Below are positions 9,109 to 17,434 of a stretch of 64,000 nt of DNA, one piece after another. Every line of letters starts with the position of its first letter. The first letter of the stretch is position 1. Source of the DNA: Emticicia soli (GTDB taxonomy: Bacteria > Bacteroidota > Bacteroidia > Cytophagales > Spirosomataceae); NCBI RefSeq assembly GCF_037860775.1, contig NZ_JBBEWC010000018.1:1-64000 (forward strand), read 5' to 3'. The notes under the pieces are model-generated. The model was not told the origin of the DNA and searched no databases. It saw only the letters and a program-made list of their open reading frames with translations. The position numbers and the translations under genes are program-made.

Positions 9109-9518
9109 TGCGTGTCTTTAGTATCGGCAGAGTCTCTCATGTGCGCTTGCCCAAGCTTAGCATGGGGACTCTACCGCTTTGTTTTTCAGCTTTTTGACCA
9201 CTTCTCCCCACTTACCCGTGCCACGGGCTTTTTCGGACCAGTATACCCGTGTCACGGAGGCCATGTCTCGGCAGAGTCTCTCATGTGCGCTTGCTTAAGC
9301 ATAGCATGAGGACTCTGCCGCTTTGTTTTTTAGTTTTTTGACCACTTCTCCCCACTTACCCGTGCCACACTAGCCGTGCGCCGTCTTTTTCGGACGAGTA
9401 TACCCGTGGCACGGGGCGGGGTGATGCGCCTACTTATTTTAGTAGTTTTTTGCCAGTGTGTGAGGCTTTAATTTTGAGCCAACAAAATTTATAGCCAACC
9501 AAACCTCACACATGCTTC
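9109..9518. repeat. Intergenic block of alternating hairpin repeats from two families
   Basis: No gene is present. Two CAGAGTC-family hairpins (9124-9177 and 9268-9321, stem TCGGCAGAGTC/GACTCTGCCG) alternate with two CCGTGCCACG-family hairpins (9214-9257 and 9358-9415). Each pair is linked by the same spacer, which includes CCACTTCTCCCCACTTACCC. The whole unit of about 144 bp is therefore tandemly duplicated. A short frame here is an artefact of the repeats. Confidence 0.85.
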
Positions 9519-10931
9519 ATGAAAACTAGCGTTTTACTTCTATTGCTTTGCCTTTTTAGTACTTTTTCTTTCGCTCAGAGCATCACACTTTCGCCCGGTA
9601 CAGAGCAGCAACCTGCCATGATAAACATCAGCAATGCCTATCAGCGAGGTGTTGAGATTCCGCAGATAACGAGTTTGGAGCGCCTCAAAATTGCCAAGCC
9701 CTCAGATGGCCTTACGGTTTTTGATACCGACAAAAAAGGACTTTGTACCTATTACGAAAAAGCGTGGTATTGCTCAACCAAAGACAGCATTGTAGATTAC
9801 AATACTATGCAGAATTTTTCGCCCGATAGCGCTGCCAACGATAAATTCGGGCATGCGGTTGATATTTCGGGTTATTGGGCTGTGGTAGGTGCTGCCCAAA
9901 CCAAGGTCGGCAATAATGCCAATCAGGGTGCTGTTTATTATCATGGTTTGGCCTACGGTGGCGAAAGCTGGCTTATGGTGAAAAAACTGGTAGCTCCCGA
10001 CGGCGCAGCCAACGACAACTTTGGCGCAAGTGTGGCACTCGTGGGTGATTATATAGTAGTAGGGGCGCCGGGTGCCAATGCCAATACGGGGGCGGTGTAT
10101 ATTTTTAAGCAGACCTCGGGTGTGTGGGCGCAGGAGGCAAAACTCACAGCCGCCGACGGCGCAACGGGTGACAGATTTGGCACAAGCGTCGATTTTTATA
10201 AGAATGCCGCCAATGTACCATTTGTAACCATAAGTACATCGGGCGACGATTTGGTTTCGCCGGCGGTTTCTAATATTGGCTCGGTTTATGTGTTTTCGCC
10301 GAGTGCAGGTATCTGGACATTCCAGCAGAAAATTATGAATACCGAAGGCAGCGCCAACGAGGGTACAGAAATAATTGCCCGCATGAAAGACGAAAACACC
10401 ATTGTGGTAGCCAAACCAAAAGCCAGAAAAGACCAGGAATATAATAACGGTAAGATATTTACTTACCGAAAATCGGGCAATGCATGGAATCTCGTGCAGA
10501 CTTTTTCAGCACTTGCCCACGATAACCTGGGGCATGATTTAGCCATATCAGGCAATTATATGGTAGTAGGAGGCGCACGTATAGCACGGGTGTATCAGTA
10601 TAATCCGACTACTAATTTGTGGTTTACCACTTTTGCAACTTTGGTTTCACCGCACCAGTATATGGTGTATTATGGGTATTCGGTGGCCATTGATGGCGAC
10701 AGGGTATTGGTAAGAGATGTGTACGACAATTTCGGGGTATTTTTTAAGCGCACCGGAGCCACCAACAACACCTGGGTTGCCTACCAGACCATAAGCACAC
10801 CGGGTTTTTGCTACAACACCGGCGAGGGACAATTAACCGCCATTTCAGACGGCTATTTTATAGCCGGCGAAGGCGCCAACCACTGCCAAAAGCCCGGAGA
10901 AGTGCGGTTTGGGTTTTATAATGATAAATAG
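9519..10931 (+). CDS. Secreted FG-GAP-repeat (integrin-alpha-like) surface protein
   Basis: A 470-residue protein with a signal peptide (MKTSVLLLLLCLFSTFSFAQ). Residues about 20-95 form an N-terminal module ending GLTVFDTDKKGLCTYYEKAW, related to modules in the SBBP proteins at 30.1 and 50.0 kb. From residue about 100 there are beta-propeller repeats of FG-GAP type (DKFGHAVDISGYWAVVGA, DNFGASVALVGDYIVVGAPG, DRFGTSVDFY). Such propellers are extracellular binding domains. No C-terminal sorting domain is evident. It stands alone between repeat-rich DNA and the tail-fibre-like gene. Confidence 0.8.
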   Translation: MKTSVLLLLLCLFSTFSFAQSITLSPGTEQQPAMINISNAYQRGVEIPQITSLERLKIAKPSDGLTVFDTDKKGLCTYYEKAWYCSTKDSIVDYNTMQNFSPDSAANDKFGHAVDISGYWAVVGAAQTKVGNNANQGAVYYHGLAYGGESWLMVKKLVAPDGAANDNFGASVALVGDYIVVGAPGANANTGAVYIFKQTSGVWAQEAKLTAADGATGDRFGTSVDFYKNAANVPFVTISTSGDDLVSPAVSNIGSVYVFSPSAGIWTFQQKIMNTEGSANEGTEIIARMKDENTIVVAKPKARKDQEYNNGKIFTYRKSGNAWNLVQTFSALAHDNLGHDLAISGNYMVVGGARIARVYQYNPTTNLWFTTFATLVSPHQYMVYYGYSVAIDGDRVLVRDVYDNFGVFFKRTGATNNTWVAYQTISTPGFCYNTGEGQLTAISDGYFIAGEGANHCQKPGEVRFGFYNDK

Positions 10932-11030
10932 GGAAACGGCAGGCGTAGCACTGTGCTAAGATTTTAAAACTCCCCTTTTGTTTATCAAAAGGTATTTTGT
11001 ATAATTGAAGGATTTTTTAATCTTAACATT

Positions 11031-12194
11031 GTGACTGTGAAAAAACTGCTACTCTTTCTTTTTATTTCTAATCAATCTTTTGGGCAAATTAAAGTTTCAA
11101 GTTCTGTTGATGGCTCGATTACAATTACTCCGATGGGTATAAGAGGCCAGACAAATCAAGATTTTTCTTTAGGCAGTATTGCACTTGGAACCAATGCATT
11201 AGCATCTAATCCGGTTGGTTATTATAATACTGCTATTGGCGATTCAAGTCTACGGTTTAATTACAGTGGGAGATTTAATTCAGCTTTAGGCAATAAAGCT
11301 TTGTATCTAAATAATTCTGGAGACTTTAACACATCTATTGGAGCATATTCTATGAAGGAAAATCAGTTTGGGTCGTTTAATACAGCCGTTGGAATGAATG
11401 CGTTAAGAGAAAACAGAGGCGGAGAGGCGAATACTGCTATAGGTCTTTCGACTTTGTTTAATAACTTATATGGTATATATAATGTAGGAATCGGCGCAAG
11501 TGCTCTTTTTGAAAATACTACTGGGTTTGGTAATGTTGCAATTGGCGTTAATACTTTAGTAGATGAAAGAGAAGGAGAAGAAAACACTGCTATTGGTAAT
11601 CATGCAGGGTTTGGTATTATTAATGGAAGCAATAATACCTTAATTGGTGCTCACTCAAGTAGCACTGGAGATTTTTCAAATGCTACTGCAATTGGTGCAT
11701 ATTCAAGTATTAACGCTTCGAATAAAGTTAGAATAGGCAATTCGGCCGTTACAGTCATTGAAGGACAAGTGCCTTGGAGTAACCCCTCGGACCGACGATT
11801 AAAAGAAAATATTAACTACACTAGCCGTTTAGGCTTGAGCTTTATTACTCGCCTACAAACGGTATCGTACAACTACACTGCCGACCAGAACAAAACCCGT
11901 CATGATGGTTTCATTGCACAAGACGTAGAAAAGGTAATGAAAGATTTAGGTGTGCCTTTCAGCGGACTAAAGAAGTCGGGCGATGGTACTTATTCGTTAG
12001 CTTACTCTGATTTTGTGATGCCATTGGTTAATGCTGTGAAAGAGCAACAATTGGAAATCGAAAAACTAAAGAATCAAGTAGCCGACCTAGAAAAACTCAA
12101 AGAGCAAAACCAAGTGCTGTTATCTAGTATTGAGGATATTAAGGCGGAGTTGGCAAGAATGAGAGCATCAGATGCTAAGATAGTGGGCAAGTAA
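11031..12194 (+). CDS. Tail-fibre-like secreted protein with C-terminal S74 chaperone domain
   Basis: A 387-residue protein starting at GTG 11031 (MTVKKLLLFLF, signal peptide). Residues about 45-235 are glycine/asparagine-rich head repeats of the form NTAIGxxALxxN, typical of trimeric beta-roll surface proteins. Residues about 250-345 match the intramolecular chaperone (peptidase S74/endosialidase) domain: SDRRLKENINYTSRLG, FIAQDVEKVMKDLG, SLAYSDFVMPLVNAVKEQQ. A C-terminal coiled coil follows (IEKLKNQVADLEKLKEQN). In phage tail spikes this domain assembles the trimer and then cuts itself off. Bacteroidota use similar proteins on the cell surface, so it need not be part of the phage locus. Confidence 0.85.
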   Translation: MTVKKLLLFLFISNQSFGQIKVSSSVDGSITITPMGIRGQTNQDFSLGSIALGTNALASNPVGYYNTAIGDSSLRFNYSGRFNSALGNKALYLNNSGDFNTSIGAYSMKENQFGSFNTAVGMNALRENRGGEANTAIGLSTLFNNLYGIYNVGIGASALFENTTGFGNVAIGVNTLVDEREGEENTAIGNHAGFGIINGSNNTLIGAHSSSTGDFSNATAIGAYSSINASNKVRIGNSAVTVIEGQVPWSNPSDRRLKENINYTSRLGLSFITRLQTVSYNYTADQNKTRHDGFIAQDVEKVMKDLGVPFSGLKKSGDGTYSLAYSDFVMPLVNAVKEQQLEIEKLKNQVADLEKLKEQNQVLLSSIEDIKAELARMRASDAKIVGK

Positions 12195-12283
12195 TAGAGG
12201 ATATAGCTGTATCATCGTAACTCAAAACTAAACCAGATTAACCTATTCTTAACTTGAAAATCAATTTTAACCCTAATTAACTT

Positions 12284-13423
12284 ATGTATTTAATAAATAA
12301 AACTGCTAATAAAATCGAAGAACTAACCCGTGTATCATTTTCAGAAATAGGTTTTACAGAAAGAGCTAATTTGCAAGAATGGCTTGAAGACTTACCTAAC
12401 GCTCTAGGAGAGCCTTTATTAATAATTCAGAAAGAGTTTAGTGGCTTTGATGATACAAACGAAAGATTGGATTTATTAGCCATTGATAAAGAAGGGAACT
12501 TGGTAATAATTGAGAATAAACTTGATGATACAGGAAGAGATGTAACATGGCAAGCGATAAAATATGCCTCTTATTGCTCAACTCTGAAAAAAACACAGAT
12601 AGAACAAATATACCAACAGTATCTTAATAAAAAGGGTAAAGGTGAAATTGCTATTGAAAAATTGGGAGATTTCTTTAAAGATACCGAATATAGTTATGAT
12701 GAGTTAAGTATAAACAATAGCCAAACACAAAGAATATTTTTAGTTGCAAAGAAGTTCAAAAAAGAGGTAACATCAACTGTATTGTGGCTATTAAATTATA
12801 AAATTCAATTGAAATGTTTTAAAGTTACTCCTTTTATATTACAGGAACAGTATTTTTTAAATATTGAACAAATCATTCCAATTAAAGAGACAGAAGAATA
12901 TATTATAAAAATGGCTGATAAGATTCAAGATGAATTGTCGACACAAGAGGAGTTAAAAGAAACTCATCAACTGCGATTAGAATTTTGGTCTAAATTATTA
13001 TCAAAAATAAAAGGTCAAACTTCAATATTTCAAAGTGTAAATCCGACAAAAGACCATTGGCTAAGTTCTGGAGGAACTGGTATCTCAGGCTTATCTTATA
13101 GTTTTGTGGTTACCAGGTCACACTGTAATATAGAGTTGGCCATTTTAAAACCTGATGCGCTGGTTAACAAATACATTTTTGATGAATTAAGAAAATTTGA
13201 AGAGGAAATAAATAGAAACTTTGGTCATGAATTAATTTGGGTAAGGTTAGATAATAAAAAAATGTGTCGGGTAGCATATGCGCTAGAGGGTGTAAACTTT
13301 TTTAAAAGACAAGACTGGGAACAGATGTCAGATTTCTTAATTACAAATATGATTAATCTTGAAAAAGCAATGAGAGAACCCTTGAAAAAAGTAAAATTAA
13401 GGTTAAATGAAAAAGAAGAGTAA
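12284..13423 (+). CDS. PD-(D/E)XK nuclease-like protein with C-terminal DUF4268
   Basis: A 379-residue soluble protein. The N-terminal half has a restriction-endonuclease-like core: RLDLLAIDKEGNLVIIENK (the D and ExK of a PD-(D/E)XK site, about residues 62-82), then GRDVTWQAIKYASYCS. The C-terminal part, from about residue 240, fits DUF4268 (LRLEFWSKLLSKIKG, WLSSGGTGISGLSYSF). Such proteins are often found in defence or mobile regions, though their target is not established. The gene is AT-rich and stands alone, with no methyltransferase or specificity subunit beside it. Nuclease activity is inferred from the motif. Confidence 0.75.
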   Translation: MYLINKTANKIEELTRVSFSEIGFTERANLQEWLEDLPNALGEPLLIIQKEFSGFDDTNERLDLLAIDKEGNLVIIENKLDDTGRDVTWQAIKYASYCSTLKKTQIEQIYQQYLNKKGKGEIAIEKLGDFFKDTEYSYDELSINNSQTQRIFLVAKKFKKEVTSTVLWLLNYKIQLKCFKVTPFILQEQYFLNIEQIIPIKETEEYIIKMADKIQDELSTQEELKETHQLRLEFWSKLLSKIKGQTSIFQSVNPTKDHWLSSGGTGISGLSYSFVVTRSHCNIELAILKPDALVNKYIFDELRKFEEEINRNFGHELIWVRLDNKKMCRVAYALEGVNFFKRQDWEQMSDFLITNMINLEKAMREPLKKVKLRLNEKEE

Positions 13424-13445
13424 GAATAAATAGTTTTATTCTCTC

Positions 13446-13577
13446 GTTCGGCTGAATTTTTAATTTAGTCGGGTGCCGCAGTGGAACTGTCAAGCGTTCT
13501 TTGAACGCATTTTTAACATTGTATGCAACAGCCGTTTTAAAAACGGCAATCATGTCGAGGTAATTTTTCAGCCGAAC
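13446..13577. repeat. Inverted-repeat-bounded intergenic element
   Basis: Arms GTTCGGCTGAA (13446-13456) and TTCAGCCGAAC (13567-13577) enclose about 110 bp containing TTCTTTGAACGCATTTTTAA and a GCCGTTTTAAAAACGGC hairpin. A degenerate version with the same order of words lies near 21590-21680, after the second SMI1/KNR4 gene. Likely a small non-autonomous repeat; no coding. Confidence 0.55.
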
Positions 13578-13639
13578 GGCATAAAGAACTTCAATATTAA
13601 TTCATATACAAGTATTTTAAATTTTGACTAAATAAAACA

Positions 13640-14611
13640 ATGAAAAAAACTCTACCAATATTATTCTTTGCATTTCTTTTGAACTCTTGTGGTAAGTCTA
13701 GTGTAAATATTGATCTCAATACTTTTAATGGCGATTTAGCTAAAGCTTTTTATAGTAAATTTAAGTTGACTAATGATGAGGTTTATTTATTGGATTCGCA
13801 AAGCCCGTTTACTGGTACAATTGAATTTAAGGCAGACTCAACCATAGGCAAAAAAATGTATATAAAAGATGGAATTATATATGAAGTAACATCTTTCAAA
13901 AGTGATGGAGAAGTTTATGATAAAATTACAATTAAAGATAAAGAAGGGACTTTAGAGAATATTCCTGATTCAAATAAAGTAGAAATAAAGTGTAAATTCT
14001 TCAATTTAGGGAATCTAGGAATAATTTCTAGTAATCTAAACGATCATGAGTGTGATTGTACTGTGAACGATAAAAAAGAAAATAAGTCATTAAAAATTGT
14101 TACCAGAATTGATAAGAAAACGGGAATTATTGTTAGTAACCATAAGGGTACTTCATTAACTTCGAATGAAACTAAAGCCAAGGTAAGAATATATACAAAA
14201 AAACTGCCTAGTGGGCTTATTTTAAGAGTGCGTTTAAGTGAAGACTTTGAACCAGAACATTCGTTTTCGTCAATATATGAAGAAGATATGAGTGTAGAAA
14301 AAGATGGTGAGTCGGTACGTCTGAGTATTTCATATAGTAAAGATGAAGATATTTATTTATACACGGATATTGCAGATTATGAAAATAAACATTGTAGAGA
14401 GTCCGATAAATTAACAAATCATGATACTTACTTATTCCCTAATTTTCAACCTGATAATTCTACTTGTGTAAATGATGGTATAGAGCTTATAAATTCAGCT
14501 TTTAATAAGAAATTTACTAGAGAAGAGCTGAAAAACAGGATATTAGATAAGATAAAAAATAATATGTATTTAGGAAAAGATAGGGAGGATGTTAAATTTT
14601 TCTTTGAGTAA
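13640..14611 (+). CDS. Lipoprotein of unknown function
   Basis: A 323-residue predicted lipoprotein (MKKTLPILFFAFLLNSCGKS, lipobox NSCG). The mature protein is lysine- and aspartate-rich with an early segment (FTGTIEFKADSTIGKKMYIK) resembling MORN/antitoxin-like repeats, but not enough to assign. Cysteines occur in CKFF, HECDCTVND and DNSTCVND. AT-rich codon use and isolation in a repeat-bounded region suggest accessory DNA. I do not recognise the family. Confidence 0.6.
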   Translation: MKKTLPILFFAFLLNSCGKSSVNIDLNTFNGDLAKAFYSKFKLTNDEVYLLDSQSPFTGTIEFKADSTIGKKMYIKDGIIYEVTSFKSDGEVYDKITIKDKEGTLENIPDSNKVEIKCKFFNLGNLGIISSNLNDHECDCTVNDKKENKSLKIVTRIDKKTGIIVSNHKGTSLTSNETKAKVRIYTKKLPSGLILRVRLSEDFEPEHSFSSIYEEDMSVEKDGESVRLSISYSKDEDIYLYTDIADYENKHCRESDKLTNHDTYLFPNFQPDNSTCVNDGIELINSAFNKKFTREELKNRILDKIKNNMYLGKDREDVKFFFE

Positions 14612-14880
14612 AGTCTAGTTCAGATGAATTGTACTAATATGTTTCGGCAGAGTCTCTCACGTGCGCTTGCCCAAGCATAGCCCGAGGACTCTGCCGCTTT
14701 GTGTTCATAGCGACCGAGTCCTCGTACTTGGTGAAGGCTTTCACACATGAGAGACTCGGTCGAGACTGTAAAGCCTTATTATGATTTTCTGATTCCCTGA
14801 GCCTCAGCGCCCCCTTGATTTGCTTTAGGCTATGCACACGGGAGAGATTGAGGGGACGAAAAGTTGTATTTTCTGCTATA
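14612..14880. repeat. Three adjacent CAGAGTC-family hairpins, two diverged
   Basis: Unit 14644-14697 is canonical (TCGGCAGAGTC/GACTCTGCCGC). Unit 14711-14762 has a changed stem with compensatory pairing (CGACCGAGTC/GACTCGGTCG). Unit 14811-14855 is more diverged (CCCCTTGATT/GATTGAGGGG) but keeps the CACACGGGAGAGA-like loop. Stem changes that keep pairing suggest the fold matters. No gene is present. Confidence 0.75.
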
Positions 14881-15321
14881 TTAAGAATTGTTTGCCTTTT
14901 TACTCGCGAGATAATCTATATATTCATCGTAATTTTCAAATATTCGTACACCAAAATTGAGAGCAAATTTTACAGTTTCATCATGCGATTCTGAATCCCT
15001 TTGGGGCGATCCCCATGAATCTAAATATACAAACAGATATCCTCTGTGATATTTGACTAATGCGTATTTTTCTTTATCCTCTTTTATTTTTTCAATCAAA
15101 GTTTTCGTATTATTATCCCTATACTCCCTAAATTCAGAGTAATTTTTAAATATTCGTAAACCAAAATTGAGTGCAAATTCTATAGTCTCATTAAGTAATT
15201 CTAAATCCTCATAATGTATCATTCCCCCATTTTCTAATTCGACAAAAAAATATTCTCGTGGGGGCCCGACTAATGCATATTTGTCTTTATTCTCTTGTAT
15301 TTCTTCAATCAAAGTTTTCAT
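14881..15321 (-). CDS. Hypothetical protein with an internal duplication
   Basis: From the ATG at 15321 (MKTLIEEIQENKDKYALVG) the protein has about 146 residues; an upstream ATG at 15360 lies inside the adjoining hairpin repeat and is rejected. Two copies of a roughly 65-residue unit follow one another. Each has (K)DKYALV, then a FV.L strand, then ETIEFALNFGLRIFKNY in copy 1 and ETVKFALNFGVRIFENY in copy 2. No signal peptide or known domain. The short charged repeat fold is reminiscent of small immunity or modifier proteins, but that is a guess. Confidence 0.6.
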   Translation of the reverse strand: MKTLIEEIQENKDKYALVGPPREYFFVELENGGMIHYEDLELLNETIEFALNFGLRIFKNYSEFREYRDNNTKTLIEKIKEDKEKYALVKYHRGYLFVYLDSWGSPQRDSESHDETVKFALNFGVRIFENYDEYIDYLASKKANNS

Positions 15322-15343
15322 AGTACATGTTAGAATTTGTATT

Positions 15344-15397
15344 TCGGCAGAGTCTCTCATGTGCGTTTGCCCAAGCCAAGCCCGAGGACTCTGCCGC
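15344..15397. repeat. CAGAGTC-family hairpin between two minus-strand genes
   Basis: A canonical unit with the stem TCGGCAGAGTC/GACTCTGCCGC and loop CATGTGCGTTTGCCCAAGCC. It lies between the stop of the gene at 15410-16159 and the start of the gene at 14881-15321, so it could separate their expression. Confidence 0.85.
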
Positions 15398-15409
15398 TTT
15401 GTATCTACA

Positions 15410-16159
15410 TCACGGAAACTGTTTTATATGTGTTTTAACATAATTATAAAGCGTTTCAATCAATAATTCGGCATTGTCATGATAAGCTTTTTCAGCGTTT
15501 TTATAGAGTGAATCTTGCCGTATTTCATCATAAGCTTTCATAAAACCCCGTTTTTTATGCTCGTACTTTTGATAAAAATAGGCTTTTCTGTTTCTAGATA
15601 TTCTTATATAAGTAGCTATCTCTGGTAAAAGAAGAATCGTTTCAATTTGCTCGGTTACAATAGCTGTATGAAAAGACACAGCATAATCGAAACCTTCAGA
15701 ATCTTCATACAAAAGCCACTTTGCAATAGCGGCGAAAGTAAACAAATCCGGGCTTAAGGTATTTAATAATTCAAAATTAAACCATTCATATACCTCTGAT
15801 TCTTTCTTCTTATCAACTTCTGCTTTTATTTTTCTCTCTATTGCATCAAGCATTAATTTTATTGCGTCTCTTTTATTATTACCACGCCTAAGGATTAACT
15901 CCGTAATACTATAAATTACTTTTTCAATTGAATTGAGTGCGGTCTCGACATTGAATTTATTTATAAGCAAATGATGCTGCGCTATTTCTCTGGATACACC
16001 TGTTTTGTGTATTAAAATAGCAGTATATTCTTCTTTGATTAATTCTTGCGCTGTATCAATATTACCTCCTGATTTTTCAAGAATTTTTAGGGCATGCGTA
16101 ACTCCAACCGGGATTTTTTCTCGTAGAATCTTGATTTTCTCTAAGTAGTCTTTATTCAT
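15410..16159 (-). CDS. Protein with N-terminal EF-Ts/UBA-like helices, function unknown
   Basis: A 249-residue soluble protein. Residues about 7-45 (LREKIPVGVTHALKILEKSG, then NIDTAQELIKEE) follow the UBA/TS-N pattern seen at the start of elongation factor Ts (LRE-TG-G---K-AL--A-GD---A---L). A second, weaker helical pair follows (GVSREIAQHHLLINKFNVET). The rest is helical and rich in Lys, Glu and Tyr (residues 100-249), without a known domain. It is not EF-Ts, since the core and C-terminal domains are absent. Context is orphan and AT-rich. Possible roles include binding to EF-Tu or other partners; none is shown. Confidence 0.6.
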   Translation of the reverse strand: MNKDYLEKIKILREKIPVGVTHALKILEKSGGNIDTAQELIKEEYTAILIHKTGVSREIAQHHLLINKFNVETALNSIEKVIYSITELILRRGNNKRDAIKLMLDAIERKIKAEVDKKKESEVYEWFNFELLNTLSPDLFTFAAIAKWLLYEDSEGFDYAVSFHTAIVTEQIETILLLPEIATYIRISRNRKAYFYQKYEHKKRGFMKAYDEIRQDSLYKNAEKAYHDNAELLIETLYNYVKTHIKQFP

Positions 16160-16309
16160 TTTTAATCACAGTGGTTATTCGCTGCTAATTTACTCTAAAA
16201 ATATTCATTTTAATATATGGTATTAATACTTAAAAATTTAACAATCAGCTTTACTTAAATCATGGTAGATTTTTTTGTAAATTCGGACTTATTAAACCAA
16301 AAAGTAAAC

Positions 16310-17281
16310 ATGAAGAATAAAATCATTGTATTTCTAATACTAACTATCCAAATTATTGGTTGCAAGTGCGAAGAACCTCTCAAAGAAATTAAAACTGAAG
16401 TTGCTTTAGGTAAGGGCGCAGTTTATTATGGGGTATCCAATTCGGATATTTTAAAAAAAGTTGGAGAGTTTAAATTGGTTATAATCGAACCGGGGCATAT
16501 ATCCTCAACTAGTGCTCCTGCTAATGCAATTCCTTATGTGTCGCTTACTGGTGTTAATCAGAACAACGAATCTCTTAGAAAACTTTCCCAAGATATTGCA
16601 AATGTTGATGGGTTTTTAAAGAAAAATGGAGTTATTGTAAATGATCATAACGGCCCAGGTACTTATTTAGTTGATTTACGAAAACCCAAGGCCTTTAGCA
16701 TTATGAAAGATTTTATGGTGGCTCAAGCTAAGTCATACAAAGCTGGGATTTTTCTTGATGCAATCGATTCTGCAACTTGGCAAGAAAATAACAATCCTGA
16801 ATTTTTAGGATTAATCGATGCTTCTGTAAATCTTATGATAGAGGTAAGTACAGAGGTACATAAAATGGCATCTAAGCAAGTTGTAGTTAATGGAGGGCTT
16901 TTCCAGCGTATTAAAAATACTGACAAAGATATTTTTGAAAGTATAGCTTCTGTAGCAGATTGGATTACAACGGAAGCACAATATTATAATACTGATTACT
17001 CTGTACGACCAGCATCAGATAACACTTGGACAAATGCAAGACTATCAAGAGCTGCAAATATTTTTGCAGCAAATAATAAAGTAATGCGTCTTTTAATGCT
17101 AGAGCCATGTCGTGCAGGACAGCATGCAGCAGCTGCAATGGCGGCTAAGACTTTTTTTCAAACGTTTTTACAGGAAATTGGGAAAAATGCAAAATGTAGT
17201 ATTGAGGCCTACATTTATGTAAGCCCTAGTTACACAAATGCTATAGATTTAACTGGGAATATTAATTTGCTGGATAAGTAA
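16310..17281 (+). CDS. GH114-like (endo-alpha-1,4-polygalactosaminidase/TM1410-type) lipoprotein
   Basis: The ATG at 16310 starts a lipoprotein signal peptide (IVFLILTIQIIGCKCEE); an in-frame ATG at 16262 would place 16 odd residues before it. The mature protein (about 300 residues) looks like a TIM barrel of the GH114/TM1410 group: VYYGVSNSDILKKVGEFKLV, then IPYVSLTGVNQ, then VDLRKPKAFSIMKDF, and FLDAIDSATW, where the aspartate is the candidate catalytic residue. Members act on galactosamine-containing or other extracellular polysaccharides. The gene is followed 22 bases later by a 46-bp perfect palindrome. Substrate is not predictable. Confidence 0.65.
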   Translation: MKNKIIVFLILTIQIIGCKCEEPLKEIKTEVALGKGAVYYGVSNSDILKKVGEFKLVIIEPGHISSTSAPANAIPYVSLTGVNQNNESLRKLSQDIANVDGFLKKNGVIVNDHNGPGTYLVDLRKPKAFSIMKDFMVAQAKSYKAGIFLDAIDSATWQENNNPEFLGLIDASVNLMIEVSTEVHKMASKQVVVNGGLFQRIKNTDKDIFESIASVADWITTEAQYYNTDYSVRPASDNTWTNARLSRAANIFAANNKVMRLLMLEPCRAGQHAAAAMAAKTFFQTFLQEIGKNAKCSIEAYIYVSPSYTNAIDLTGNINLLDK

Positions 17282-17303
17282 TTCTTTAGTATTCATCTAT
17301 TTT

Positions 17304-17349
17304 TTAGCCTCTTTCGTGTTGTAGATATCTACAACACGAAAGAGGCTAA
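17304..17349. repeat. 46-bp perfect palindrome between a lipoprotein gene and the terminase genes
   Basis: The two 23-base arms, starting TTAGCCTCTTTCGTG and centred on GATATC at 17326/17327, are exact complements with no loop. T-rich sequence flanks it on both sides (TTTTT before, GTTTTT after), so it could be a bidirectional terminator. It lies 85 bases before the terminase small-subunit start. A role as a phage-related site is possible but unproven. Confidence 0.9.
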
Positions 17350-17408
17350 TGTTTTTAAATATAAACACTTTTTGGATACATCCTTACAATATAAGCACAA
17401 AAATCGTT

Positions 17409-17416
17409 ATATTTGT
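17409..17416 (+). promoter_or_regulatory. Putative Bacteroidota -7 promoter box before the terminase genes
   Basis: TATATTTG fits the TAnnTTTG consensus of the Bacteroidota primary sigma factor and lies about 20 bases before the start codon. The same octamer precedes the portal gene at about 25699-25706. The -33 element is not clear. Confidence 0.5.
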
Positions 17417-17434
17417 AGATAATAAATATTCCAC

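Noticed and set aside
9112..9309. Short frame after the copper cluster
   Set aside because: It spans the duplicated hairpin repeats and repeats the word VSAESLMCAC; artefact.
11031..12194. Tail-fibre-like S74 protein as part of the phage locus
   Set aside because: It has a Sec signal peptide and head repeats typical of Bacteroidota surface proteins, lies upstream of the terminase genes and is separated by several unrelated genes. A link remains possible but is not supported.
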